A stretch of DNA of 64,000 nt from contig PYST01000014.1 of NCBI GenBank assembly GCA_003049485.1, positions 62,001 to 126,000 of the forward strand. Direction: 5' to 3'. The number at the start of each line of letters is the position of its first letter. Positions within the stretch are counted from its first letter, which is position 1. Shown here piece by piece: positions 20,152 through 30,840 of the stretch. A program made the translations under genes and the position numbers. The notes beneath the pieces were generated by a model, which was not told the origin of the DNA, ran no database searches, and worked only from the letters and a program-made list of their open reading frames with translations. The DNA comes from Ophioceras dolichostomum (taxonomy: Eukaryota; Ascomycota; Sordariomycetes; Magnaporthales; Ophioceraceae).

Positions 20152-20481
20152 TGTGTCGCTAATGAGCAAGGTCCCGGGTAGGGTGGTTGTCGGCCTCGAA
20201 AACCACTCCTCCATGGGATTTTTTCAGACTTTTTTGGTCCATTCATTATCGATAAGAGCTCCAGTGACGGTCGGGTGGACCCCTGGTCGCTCATCAGTCA
20301 TCAGTCATCAGTCATCAATCATCGGCCAACCTTTGCCACAATATTAGGATCAGTACGAATAAATAAAGCGGACAAAAAGAAAAAAGGGAAGGCATCAATT
20401 AGACTCCAATTGCTGGTCAGTTATAGTCAGTGACTCATGGAGCCGAACAACACATTTTGATGGATCGAATTTGATGGATTG
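20152..20481. other. Promoter/leader region of UTP18 and 3' flank of the PsuG-PsuK gene
   Basis: 330 bp with a heptamer repeat at 20291..20325; otherwise nothing recognised. Confidence 0.55.
20291..20325 (+). repeat. Heptamer tandem repeat TCATCAG x5 (last two imperfect)
   Basis: Five consecutive 7-bp units, the first three exact TCATCAG, then TCATCAA and TCATCGG, about 140 bp upstream of the UTP18 start codon. Confidence 0.9.
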
Positions 20482-23159
20482 TCATCGCTGAGAAGCCTTC
20501 ATCAACTCGGCCTCAAGCTTACCAAGCTCCTCACTCACAGCCTGATGGCTCCGCAGTGTCATGACTGCAGCTCGCTGAGCGACGTCCACAAGCTCTTCGG
20601 TCCTGCCTCCTTGAACCAGTCCTGCGATTAGGGCCCCCATGAACGTGTCTCCAACTCCGTTCACTGAAACGACATCTTTGACCACCTCGACCCCAGGGAA
20701 TAGTCTCATGTAGAGGCCCCCAACTTGTGGGTGATCGTTCATGTTCCTGGCGATAATGAACTCGTCCGCGTCGGGATCCCGAAGACAACGGTCACCAGGT
20801 GGAAGAATCGTTGTCAGCAGCACACCCCGAGGCCCCAGCTTCGTCAGGATCAAGGGGATGAACGGTAGGAGATGCACAGCCTGCTGCGGTATGCCAGCGT
20901 CGGTGATCTCGACCGAGGTGAGCCGGACGAACCGATCACGGGCGCCCCTCATCCCGAATGCATCCACAATACCAAACCACTCGGAGCTGTCAAAGTATCC
21001 GTGCTCCTTCGCAGCATGGTACATTGCCGCCAGCTCGAAGCTGTTAGGGGTAGCTAAGTCGACAACCGGGGAAGGAAGCAGGAAACCCGTGAGCTCCCTC
21101 CTTGTCGGGGAGCGAGGAAAGAGCCTAGCGGCCTTGTGTGCGGACACAGGCTCGAAGCCGATCTTGGCGTGGTGTTTCCTCCCGGCTTTGATCCACTCCT
21201 GGATGTCATGCTCGCTCCAGTTCCCGTCGACCACCAGCCAGGTGGGTCGAGACGCGGCGACTGCTGAGGCCCAGTACCTCGAGAACGAGTGACTCGTAAG
21301 GATTCCCATGTCCGCCATCGCCACTACGAGGCTTTTGCTTGTGTCGTTCACTGATACGTACTGGGCCGTCCGCGCTGAATGGTATTCGTGTCCCAGCTGT
21401 CGGATGCAGGAGGTATCCATGCCAGAAGCCTCCAGTTCAGACAGAATTGTTGCTCCAGCGCTACGAGCAAGAGGCATCATTGGTCAGCCGATATTCCATA
21501 GTAAGTTTCTTTCGCTGACGAGTTCAAGACTTACATATCGTTGCCAACCAGGCTGCACAACCGCACCTTCGTGGTGCGGCTGAGACGGTGAGCGGCAAGG
21601 GCGACATTATGTCCAACTCCACCCACGGTTTGGGTGATTATGGCCGGATTTGATGTATGAAGCGAGGGCGAGGCGGTCTTGCCTGTGGCGTGGCCTGTGG
21701 CAAGATCGCAGCTTAAGTCGAGAGCCACAGATCCCGCGACCAATACGTCTACCTTAGGTTGCGGCTTTTCCAGGTAGGTAGTAGATTCAAGTTAGCATCC
21801 AAGCCCAAATTGAAATGTCCCAAGTATAAGGGGGCACATCCTTCGTCAACACTAACCTCGTCCTCGGCAACTTTGATGTCTGAGGCCGCAATCTGGTGCT
21901 GGGGGTTTGGCAGCTTTGGTTGGCTAGAAAAGATGGTAGGTAGTTCGTTAGTCAGTGTGGCAATGCTGAGGAAGCAGAACAACAAATATCGTCATTTTCG
22001 TCTCTTCTTACAAGGCTGGGGGTTTGTCACCGTCTGATAGCAGTGACAGCTCTACTGCAATCTTTGCGGCGCGAGCAACATTCGCCTGTACCAGCGCCTT
22101 GTTCGCAGGCACACTGCGCCCCTGAGTAAGTTCCTTGATCCTTGACAGGATGAACGGAGTGTTTTCGTTTCCAGAGAAACCCCGCTCTGCAGCCTCGGCA
22201 ACCGCAAGGTTTATTGCCGCATCCATGTCCTCCCTTGGAATCTCATGTTCCTTGGGAATGGGGTTGGCGAAAAGGAGCCCTGTCTCAACTCCTAGCTTCT
22301 CCTGGGAGAGTATCATGGCCGCCGCTTCCCTCTCGTCCTGGACGACCGATGGACTCAGGACGCCGCTGTCTCTCGCCCAGAACGCCGGGATGTCGACCTT
22401 CCCGGACCGGCCATCTGCAAAGGTCGAAACAAGGACTCCTTGGGTCTCGAGGTACTCGAGCGTCGCAAGGATGTCAAGAAAGCCCTTGCAGCCGCTGCTG
22501 ACAACCGCAACTCGGGTTTTTCCAAGCTCGGTGAGATCGGCCGAGATGTCCAGCGACGTCTCCCAGCCGCGATGGACACCGCCCAGCCCGCCGGTTCCGA
22601 AGACCTTGATGCCAGCCAACCTTGCGAGCAACATGGTCCCTGCTACGGTTGTACCCCCATGAATGGAGTGGCCAAGCATTCCCTGCCCGGTTGTTAGCTA
22701 TACCCGGGCGATTTAAAAACATCAAAGCCTCAATTCAGTGGAACTAACCATTCCGACCAGATATGCGAGGTCTCTTCGGGATACCTTTTTGGCCCCTTCT
22801 ATGACCATCCGGTCCATCTCAGACTTAGTCAACCCAACAGTAGGAACGCCGTCTAGAATCCCAATGACTGCGGGAACGCCTCCGTTCTCGCGAACAATAT
22901 CCTCGAGGTGCAAGTCGCTTCCAATGGCCCCGTGCGTGTAGATGGTTGACTCAAGAGCCACTACCGGCTTGCTCGTTGAGAGGGCATCCTTGACCTCTTC
23001 GGATACTCTTAAGATATCCTGGAGACCAGACGGTAGCGTTGGGTTCTTGCTGCCCTCATAAGGGGTGAATGAACGATACTGCCCCAGTGGCCGCCGGTTG
23101 CACAGCCAATGCCTAGTAGGTCTCCTCGTCGACACAGACAGAGTCCGTGAAGCCCTCAT
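20482..23159 (-). CDS. Bifunctional pseudouridine catabolism enzyme: pseudouridine-5'-phosphate glycosidase plus pfkB kinase
   Basis: Five exons: 23159..22749, 22682..22012, 21923..21857, 21764..21535 and 21460..20482; 785 residues. Residues about 60-360 are a PsuG domain with VALESTIYTHGAIG, KKVSRRDLAYLVG, HGGTTVAGTM, GTGGLGGVHRG and VVSSGCKGFLD, including the conserved Glu and Lys residues. Residues about 395-785 are a pfkB/ribokinase domain with VLVAGSVALDLSCD, QTVGGVGHNVALA, and the catalytic anion-hole motif VNGVGDTFMGALIAGL. The kinase phosphorylates pseudouridine and the glycosidase splits the product into uracil and ribose 5-phosphate; bacteria use separate PsuK and PsuG. The Arg/Ser-rich N-terminus (MRASRTLSVSTRRPTRHW) looks like a mitochondrial presequence. 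Introns 1, 2 and 4 have good signals; the acceptor of intron 3 (AAAAG) is weaker. Confidence 0.92.
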
Positions 23160-24528
23160 CGTCGAGCACAGCCCGAGAGCTTGATAGCCCTCGGCCTGGG
23201 AGGCTCAGGGCCAACAACGAGCCCGCAAATTGTGTCTCCGAGATGGGGCCGAGCAAATCTTCGATCAAGCAGGCAGGCGGCTTCCGATTCCCGGGACTTG
23301 GGCGGCGTGGGGGTCGAGGTGAGATTCCCATCGACTTCAACACTCGCCTGGCATTGCAGAACACAATCGATCGGCTCCAGGATAGCTTCAAGACTGTCGC
23401 GATAAAGGCTTGCCGAGCCAATGATGAACAAGCACTTGTTAGACACTTTGTTAAAAATAGAGCATCCTCTGCTCTCTGCCGTGTCAGGGGTTCGACGCGT
23501 CCGATAGACGGGAAATCACAGCTCCAGATAGGAGGAGCTCTCTGGTAGTTCTATTTGCTTGCTGAACTTCAGTGGTCTGATCTTGAGGAAAGAGAGAGCA
23601 CAGACCACTTGCACTCAGAAATAAAAGCCCCCCTGTCGTTGGCTCGAGCTCCTCAGGTTCCTTTGGCCGAACCGAAGAGGGAAATCGGGCAGCGTGCTGA
23701 TTGGCTCATAGGTCTGACGTGCCGACGATCCGGCACGACCCAACGTCGCAATCGTTAGGGGACTTGGGACCCCACTGAAGAGTCTCTAATGAAAACAGGA
23801 GACCATCCAGCTTCTTCTGTGGGTTCGATGGGACCCAGTTCCCTCCCTGAAACCTGACCTGCATCATGAGACGTCACAACCCGACACCCAGCTTTTCCTC
23901 CCGACCAGAAGTTCTTTTCTAATGTGCCAGCGTTCCCACGAAAGCCATGACGGCATCTAAGCTTAACAGCTCGAATATCAGTGAGGGGGAAACCAGGCAA
24001 GGCTTTCCCATGTTAGGTTTACAGGTTTTTCTTTCCCTCCGTGTGTGCTGGCCCCCTTTGCTGGCCTCGGTTATCTTGCATTCCGGATTCTCTCTGCTTG
24101 CCAGGCCAAGGGCCAAGGGCTTGAGAGGAAGACTTCTTACCAGGGTGCCTCGCTCGCAATGCGCAGGCGGGATCAAGACGAGATGAAGACAGGATTTCGC
24201 CGTCGATGTCACAGCCCACATTGCCCACTCTTTCCGGGCTGACTTAACCAACGCCAACAAGGGCTTGGGGACCTGCCATCTCCACGAGGGCCGGATTTTC
24301 CTGTATACATCCTCCGTACTACTAGAATAACCCAATCTCGTTCCTCTTTTGACCACCGCATCGACTTGAGGTTGGATGGCTTTTCATCACTGCTAAATAA
24401 CAGACATCTGCTGCTGGCACTGGAGGAAACTTCCGCGGCCGACCTTTCCTCCTCCTTCACGCAAGATTCGCTTCAGCAGCCGCCCGTCCTGAGACATCTG
24501 GCTTAGTTTCCAGCCTTTAACCGCCTAA
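23160..24528. other. Divergent promoter region, PsuG-PsuK gene / secreted protein gene
   Basis: About 1.4 kb. Several open frames of up to 145 codons show no family pattern. No RNA gene or repeat recognised. Confidence 0.55.
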
Positions 24529-25637
24529 ATGCTGCTCCTGCCATCATTAGCGGCTTTCGCGCCGTTGTCTTTGTCGTTGTTATTCGTGTCGCTTGCGCGG
24601 GCACAGAATTTCACCGTAGCCAATGGCCAGATCTTCACACCGGGCCTGGTCATTCTAGACGCCCCCCAGCCGGGGACGCCACTAGGTGGAGGTATGTGGC
24701 CATCGTCGTTCGCCATAGATGAAACCGCCGCGGCTGGCTGGCCGGCTGGCTAGCTCTCCGACAACCGGGAAACTGGAGGCTGCCGGCCAGCCGCCTGGGC
24801 TCTAGGAGGAGGGGGAAACAAGCAACTGGAGGAGAAAGTCTTACTAACTGATTCGAGCAGAAAACCTCCATGTCGCTATCGATGTCACCGCGAACGGCAG
24901 GCTGAACCTGCCGCCGTACGTGAGCGAGAGCCCGAGTCAGATCCACAACGTCACCATGTTCCTGTACAGTTACACGACGGGGAGGAACTTCACGATATCC
25001 AACGGCACTGCCTCGTTCAACAATGCCAGCCTGGGCGAGATCATGGTCCAAGAGCCGGGCAGCACGGTGAAGCACATCAACTGGATGTGGCCCAGCTGTC
25101 TGGTGGGAGACGGCCAACCTTCGACTGCCGACAGCGATCGCGGGGTATACAACGTCAGCCTTTCTCTTCCCCCTTTCTTTGCCACCCGCCGCCCACAACC
25201 CATCCTTCATGACGTATGATAGACCAATAACTAACTCGACCACATCACATCGCCAAAAACAGATATCCATCCGCCAAAACTTCAGGCTCAACGGCCAGGA
25301 CCACTACACCATCTTCGACGTGCCCATCTCGGTCACCAACCGCATCGACGCGGACCTGCTCCGGCCCAACTGCGACGCGCTCAACAACGCGCTCCTGACG
25401 CCCGAGCAGATCAACGCAACCGCCGCCAACGGCGTCGGCATCCTGTTCGCCCCCGGTGACGCCACCCAGGTCCAGTTCATCCAGTCGAGCAGCAGCGAGG
25501 GCGAAGGCGACGGCCTCGGCCCCGTGCGGCCCGGTGCGACGGGCGCCCAGGGGCTGGGCGGTGCGGGCGGCTTGTCGTGGCGAGGCGCGGCGTACTGGGT
25601 GTGTGGTGTTAGTATGGGGTTTGCGCTTGTGCTATGA
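24529..25637 (+). CDS. Secreted N-glycosylated protein, probably GPI-anchored (276 residues)
   Basis: Exons 24529..24691, 24861..25153 and 25263..25637. Intron 1 has a perfect TTACTAAC branch site at 24841; intron 2 uses GTCAGC...CAG with CTAAC near 25230. A donor nine bases upstream (25145) is also in phase, but the chosen one gives the glycosylation-site-bearing YNISIRQNF. The signal peptide ends near ARA/QNF (residues 1-25). Seven N-x-S/T sites are visible (NFT, NVT, NFT, NGT, NAS, NIS, NAT). Two cysteines (WPSCLV and RPNCDAL) could pair. The C-terminus is Gly/Ala-rich then hydrophobic (YWVCGVSMGFALVL), as for a GPI-anchor signal. The family is widespread in filamentous ascomycetes as I recall, without a proven function; likely a cell-wall or plasma-membrane surface protein. 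Confidence 0.85.
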
Positions 25638-26276
25638 TCTAATACTTGTGGTCGCGGTTCCCCCATCTATCTTGCTTATTGCTTCTCTTCGCGAACATAC
25701 TCATGTCTTCGCTCATGATACCCCTTTTTACTGCTGTTGCCGTTTCGTCGGGATGAAAGGCCGGGCAGCTTATAATCCATATGTTACTTTCTTTGACAAC
25801 TTAATTAATAGCAGAAGTCGACCATGGCGGCTTCGGGATCTCATATCTCATTAACGGTCTTCCATCTCTGCGTGGGGGGGAGCGGAACGGTTGCGCCTGA
25901 AGAAGTTACTCGTGATGGAGCTACGTAAAATGGTCGCAGGACTGATAGTTCTCGTGACGATACTTTGGGTCGAATTGATGGGAGAACCGCTAGACTGAGA
26001 AGAAAAAAGACAGAACACGATATCGTCCGTCGACATCTCCTGAGAGGTATTATGTGGGGTGTGGAGGTACTGAGAATCGCCGCTTCATACACCCATCCCA
26101 CCTTTGAGAATAGAGTGTTCTTCCTCGACTGATGACCACCAACCGAAAGAACAATGAAAGAACAGGCCTCAAACAAATCAACAAAAAATCATCCATCATC
26201 ATACAGGCGGCCACTCTCCGACTTCTCGTTACTCTGCGCAGTTACACGCCGTTCCCATTTCAAAGACGGTGCCTAC
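25638..26276. other. Convergent 3' region, secreted protein / SDR
   Basis: About 640 bp of A/T-richer DNA with no supported gene. Confidence 0.6.
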
Positions 26277-27782
26277 CTAGTCTCGAGCGACCAGCACCGT
26301 GCTCCCCTCAGCCGATTCAGACGCCCCCGAAGTCTTTCCCTTGTCCGCATAGAACTTGTCCAGATCCTGAACGACCTGCCTCCCTCTGAAGTTCGTCATG
26401 AGGATCTTTAACCCCTCTCGGAAAGAGAGTTGGTCTGTGATTGGCGGGTTCGTAGTGAAAGAGGACGGTGTCAGCAAGGTGGCCGGCCTCTCGTATGTAA
26501 GTAAATATAAGGAGAAATAAAATGGGGATGGGTCCGGGTAAGAAGAAGCGGAGGTAGGTAGATAGGGTATACATATATATATATATATATATCGTCTAAC
26601 GACCCACACACCACACTGGACAGACATTTGAATAGACGGGAAAGAAAAAGAGAAGGAGAAAAAAAAGGGAAATAACGTACACCAGTGCGGCCAAGCCGGA
26701 ATAGTCGTGAGCAGGTTCCCGAACCCAGGTAAGATGAGCTGCCCGCTCTCGCCGGACAGCACCTGGCGGACGATGGCCTCAGCAACAGTCTCCGGCTCGA
26801 GCGGCGGCACGACGAAGTTGCGCGTGGCGCGGTAGCCCTCGAACAGCGGCGTCTTGGTGTAGCCCTGGCTGACGACGACGGTGCGGACGCGGGGCGCCTT
26901 ATAGCGCGTCTTGAGCTCCACCGTGAGCCCTTCGTGGAACGCGTACGCGGCCGCCTTGGACGCGGCGTAGTCGACCATGTCGGGGGCGGTGAGCCAGCAC
27001 GCGAACGAGGCCACCGTCACGACCATGCCGTGGTCCCGCCGCACCATCTCGGGGAGGAACTCCTTCACGGTCCAGAAGTGCGCGAGCGCGTTGACGTCGA
27101 AGGTGAAGCGCACGTCGCGCTCGGAGGAGGCCAGGATCGTCTTGCCGCGCGCCACGCCCGCGTTGTTGATCAGCACGGTAGGGTGCCCGACGCGCGCGCG
27201 GACCTCGTCGGCGACAGCGGCGAGCTTGGCGGGCGAGGTTAGGTCGCACTGGAAGTAGTGGACGGTTGATGCTGAAATATGAGGATGATGCCAAGTTTTT
27301 AGTTTTTTTTTCCTTTTTGACTTCGTTCGTTCTCTGGGAGAGGAGGCAATTGCATCAAGTCATTTTTTTCTTCTTTTCTTCTTCTTACCGGCTTTGAAGG
27401 ACAACGGCTGGATGTCTAGCACGACGACCTTGATCCCCCGCTCCGACAGGAAGCGCACGATGTTTGCGCCGATCCCTCCGGCTCCCCCCGTCACGACGAC
27501 GATCTCCTTGGACCACACATACCGGTCCGAGACCCAGTTGTTCAGCGCCCGCCGCGACAGCAGCGCGTTGAGGTACCGCACGACGGCGAAGGCCAGCAGG
27601 ACCTTGAGCCGCGAGAAGGCCGTCGGGTGTCGCAGGCGCAGTTCCCCTCCCTTCCGGGTGAACTTCCCCGCCAGCACGAGGGGCAGCACGAAGAACGGGT
27701 TCAGCGCCGTGTTGCCGAACGCCCTCACGATCGGGTCGATGGTGAGACCCTCGCGGGGGAGCCAGCCCTTGTGCATCGGCAT
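26277..27782 (-). CDS. Short-chain dehydrogenase/reductase, membrane-associated (retinol-dehydrogenase-like)
   Basis: Exons 27782..27389, 27271..26681 and 26434..26277 encode 380 residues. The N-terminus has a hydrophobic segment (LNPFFVLPLVLAG, about residues 28-42) and a second one before the Rossmann fold (LKVLLAFAVVRYLNALL), suggesting ER or lipid-droplet association. Rossmann motifs: VVTGGAGGIGANIV (cofactor), VLINNAG, the active-site Ser region VVTVASFACW, and YAASK with catalytic Tyr and Lys. The tail FRGRQVVQDLDKFYADKGK is typical of this SDR group. Intron 2 (26680..26435, GTACGT...CAG) has a TGCTGAC branch site about 33 nt from the acceptor and contains an (AT)10 tract; a different last-exon acceptor is possible. 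Substrate is not predictable from sequence. Confidence 0.85.
26573..26592. repeat. (AT)10 microsatellite in SDR intron 2
   Basis: Twenty bases of perfect AT dinucleotide repeat within the second intron of the SDR gene. Confidence 0.95.
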
Positions 27783-30035
27783 CTTTGTTTGCCCCGGCCT
27801 AGATATCTCTTACACACACAACTTCTCTGCTTTCTGTATTGCTTCTACAAAAAAAGAAGAAGAAAAAATTGGACATAGAGGATTTATCCCCAGGTCAAAG
27901 CAGCAGCAGAGAGTCCGCGAGGTAACGCACCGAAGGATGATAATAATGATGAGGCGCAAGTCCAACAGCGCCGGCCTCAGGCCACTTTCTTCTTCCTAGG
28001 AGTTAACCTATCAAAATGGTGATGTAAGGTGGGAGTGGTCAGAGCGGTTGATGAGGGACTCATGCAACAGCGCACATACTCGAAGAGGAGATGAAGCGTC
28101 GTCGAGAAAAGACGTTTCGCGGACGATGACTTTAAACTCAAAAAAAAAAAAAGGCGTTCCCTTCTATTATAAGACGACAGTTTTGCGGCTCAAAGGGGCA
28201 AGACGTGCAGTTTTTTGACCGAACGGGGTTTGCTTCGACGCCCTGTTGCCCGGTTTGGAGATATGTAAAGTCACATTGATGAGTCCCAAGCATCTGTATC
28301 TGTGTCGACTGTCGAGTGAGAATTGCTGTGTAGCTTTCTCGGCATTTTGCTAGCGGCCGCCCCATGTGCCAGGAGGGGAAAGGGCAAGGCTGCCGAGGTT
28401 CAATGTTCATCCAAGAGCATTCTCGTTGTTGTTGGGGTATTATTGAGTTGGCAAACCGTTACAGCTACCTACCTAGGTACCTACCCCAGCGCCAAGAATC
28501 GGTTTTGGGGCTAGAACAAGCCTAGCTAATCACGAAACCAGTAAGTGTAAGGGTAATAGTTCACGGCGCCGTTCTGCATGTTGGACAGGTATCTCTTGTC
28601 CCATCTGAGCCTCGGTGGTGCTCCCTGCATCCCGGCCGTGGGTGGAGAATGACGGGCTCCCTCAGAGGTGTTCCCCGGATTTTGATGGAGAGTCAGTCAG
28701 GGACATACGTTCACAGAATGTCGAGAGGGAATCCGCAGCCTGTATCTTCTGCATCTCTCGCCTCAAGGTTCTCGAGGAACCTAGAACGGGGGGTACATAT
28801 GCGACCACAAATTCCGCTACTCGTCAGTGTGCACGCTCGAATGCTGTTGGGATCTTACAGCGACATTCTCCCTTCCCCCTTCCCCGCGAGCTAGGAGAGA
28901 GCTAGGAAAGCTTCGTTCGATTATACGTGCCGTGAGACGCAACTAGCCAGAGGTCCGAGGAGCTTTGGCAGTTAGCATCTGGCATTTGCTGCAAGTGCTA
29001 TATGCAGAGTATGTGGGCACCAGTCGTGCAGTCGTTCTTTGATCGCCTCACGACCGGAACAGAGCTGTTCCGTTTCCCTCAATGAACCCTGCGCGAGCAG
29101 GCGCTTCATTCCTCCCAACTCAGAACTGCTCACAACCTATGTAGTTTTTCCCCTGAAAGACTGCTCCTGCATTCCTGCTTCCCTCCTGTCCGGACGGAGT
29201 CGCGCTTAGCCGCAAGGCGCACTCTACCTAGTGGACCTATGTTCGGGAGTATGCAGTAAGGGGTTTCTGTCAAAACGTCTCATAAGGAGGGAGGCCTGTC
29301 AACCGTCCGACCCGTTTCAACCAACTCGCCCAGCAAACATCCAATGTGCACACACATGTGGCGAGAAACAAACTAGATTGAAGGAATACCCCTTCCCTCG
29401 GTGACAGCAAGCAGTTCGCATGAATTGTGACGGCCGGGGGCTTTTGAAAGGAAGCGGGTAAGGATTCTAGGAAGCTCAGGAAAAAAAGGTCTTGGCGTGC
29501 CCCTCCATGGTGAGTGGCGGAGGGGCTTGCCCCTGAAATGAGGCTGTTCACACGAATGAGCTGGCGCTGTTCGGGTGTTCCCCCATCGCACATGCTGTGA
29601 TCGTCGCCCTGGTGCCGTAGTTGCGCCGCGCCGCTAGGGGTATCGGTGGCTGGTAAATGGTGACAGCCTCACGGGTACAACTGCCAGCTATGTGGATATT
29701 CAGGGGCAGTCAATATGTAATAGTAGTATACCAAGGATTTGTTGAACATCTCCAGGCCGTAAACTAATACCTATATAATGGAGATGGCGCTCGAGGGAGA
29801 GAAAGGAGTCGTTTTGCTGGTCAGGCAGCACTCGATCAGCATCGTCTCCTTCGTCTTCTCCATTCCTTTGCATTCTCGTCTGCACATTCACTCTTTCTGA
29901 ATTGCAATCGTTTTCGTCCGGACTGTGTCTATTTGCTCTTACATTCACTTCGATTCTGGCAATCGACTTCACCATTCCACTACCCCCTTGGCATCTTAGA
30001 ACTCCCACCAGACAGACAGACAGACCTCCGACAAG
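27783..30035. other. Divergent non-coding region, SDR / small secreted protein
   Basis: About 2.25 kb with an A12 tract at 28140, an exact TAGGTACCTA at 28474..28483 inside a longer CTACCTACCTAGGTACCTAC stretch, and a 34-codon minus-strand frame at 28630..28526 (see findings). No RNA gene recognised. Confidence 0.55.
28474..28483. repeat. Palindrome TAGGTACCTA, copy 5
   Basis: Exact copy within CTACCTACCTAGGTACCTAC in the SDR/secreted-protein intergenic region. Confidence 0.9.
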
Positions 30036-30840
30036 ATGAAGCTCTCCTCCTCCTGCGTGTTCCTCTTCTCCCTCACCACCGCCGCCGGTGCGTTCGTCCG
30101 AGCTCCCCCCATCCCCATCCGCGAGGTTGGCAAAGTGGCCGGCCGGGATCTCGTCTCCGAGTGTGCATTCCGGGTCCGGGCCCGTGCGGTCCAGGACGCC
30201 GCCGCCGTCGCCGCCAGGGGCGATGATGCCGCGGTCCGTCGGCCCCGCCGCCGCCGCGACGCCGCCGCGGAGCAAGCCGTCCCCAGCTTCGCGGCCCTGG
30301 CGCCCAGGCTCGAGCCCCTCTGCCCGGAGCTCGTGGAGGCCGTCCGCCGAGACGCGCTGCCCGAGCCGGACATCGGCGACATCCTCGGCAAGATCGGCAG
30401 CGGCATCACCGACTTCTTCAACGGCGTCGGGGACGGGATGGACCAGCTCCTGGACCTGCTCGACGGCGTCGAAATCAACGGCGTGGACATCGCCCCCTGC
30501 GTGTCCGTGCTCGGCCCGCCCGTCGTGGCCTGCGGCACCGCGCTGTTCCAGCTTGGAAAGAGCGTGCAGGACGATGCCTCATGTGTTCTCGAGGTATGTC
30601 ACCCCAGTAGTTCGCCGTTCACTGTGGTTTGCCGCACACTCGTGTGGTCTGTCATGTACCGATACAAGTTTGCCTCGCCGACGCGAGGGAAGTGTTTCTG
30701 GGCAGACCAACAAAAAGCTGACAATGGATGTCGTGTTGTCACAGATCATCGACGCAGTCCCCGACGTCCCCGAGGCTTGCGGCCCGCTCGCCGACGCACT
30801 GAAGACCTGTATCCAGACGAAACAGTGTGACGTGAGCTGA
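30036..30840 (+). CDS. Small secreted cysteine-containing protein with polybasic site (217 residues)
   Basis: Exons 30036..30593 and 30745..30840 (intron 30594..30744, GTATGT...CAG, GCTGAC branch at 30717). A signal peptide (MKLSSSCVFLFSLTTAAGA) is followed by a region ending in VRRPRRRRD at about residues 67-75, which looks like a Kex2-type processing site. The downstream part has a helical amphipathic block (ILGKIGSGITDFFNGVGDG, then MDQLLDLLDGVEINGVDI) and seven cysteines (LCPEL, PCVSV, ACGTA, SCVLE, ACGPL, TCIQT, QCDVS); one more Cys lies before the processing site. No known family recognised. Size, secretion and cysteine content fit an extracellular or effector-type protein, but this is inference only. 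Confidence 0.8.
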
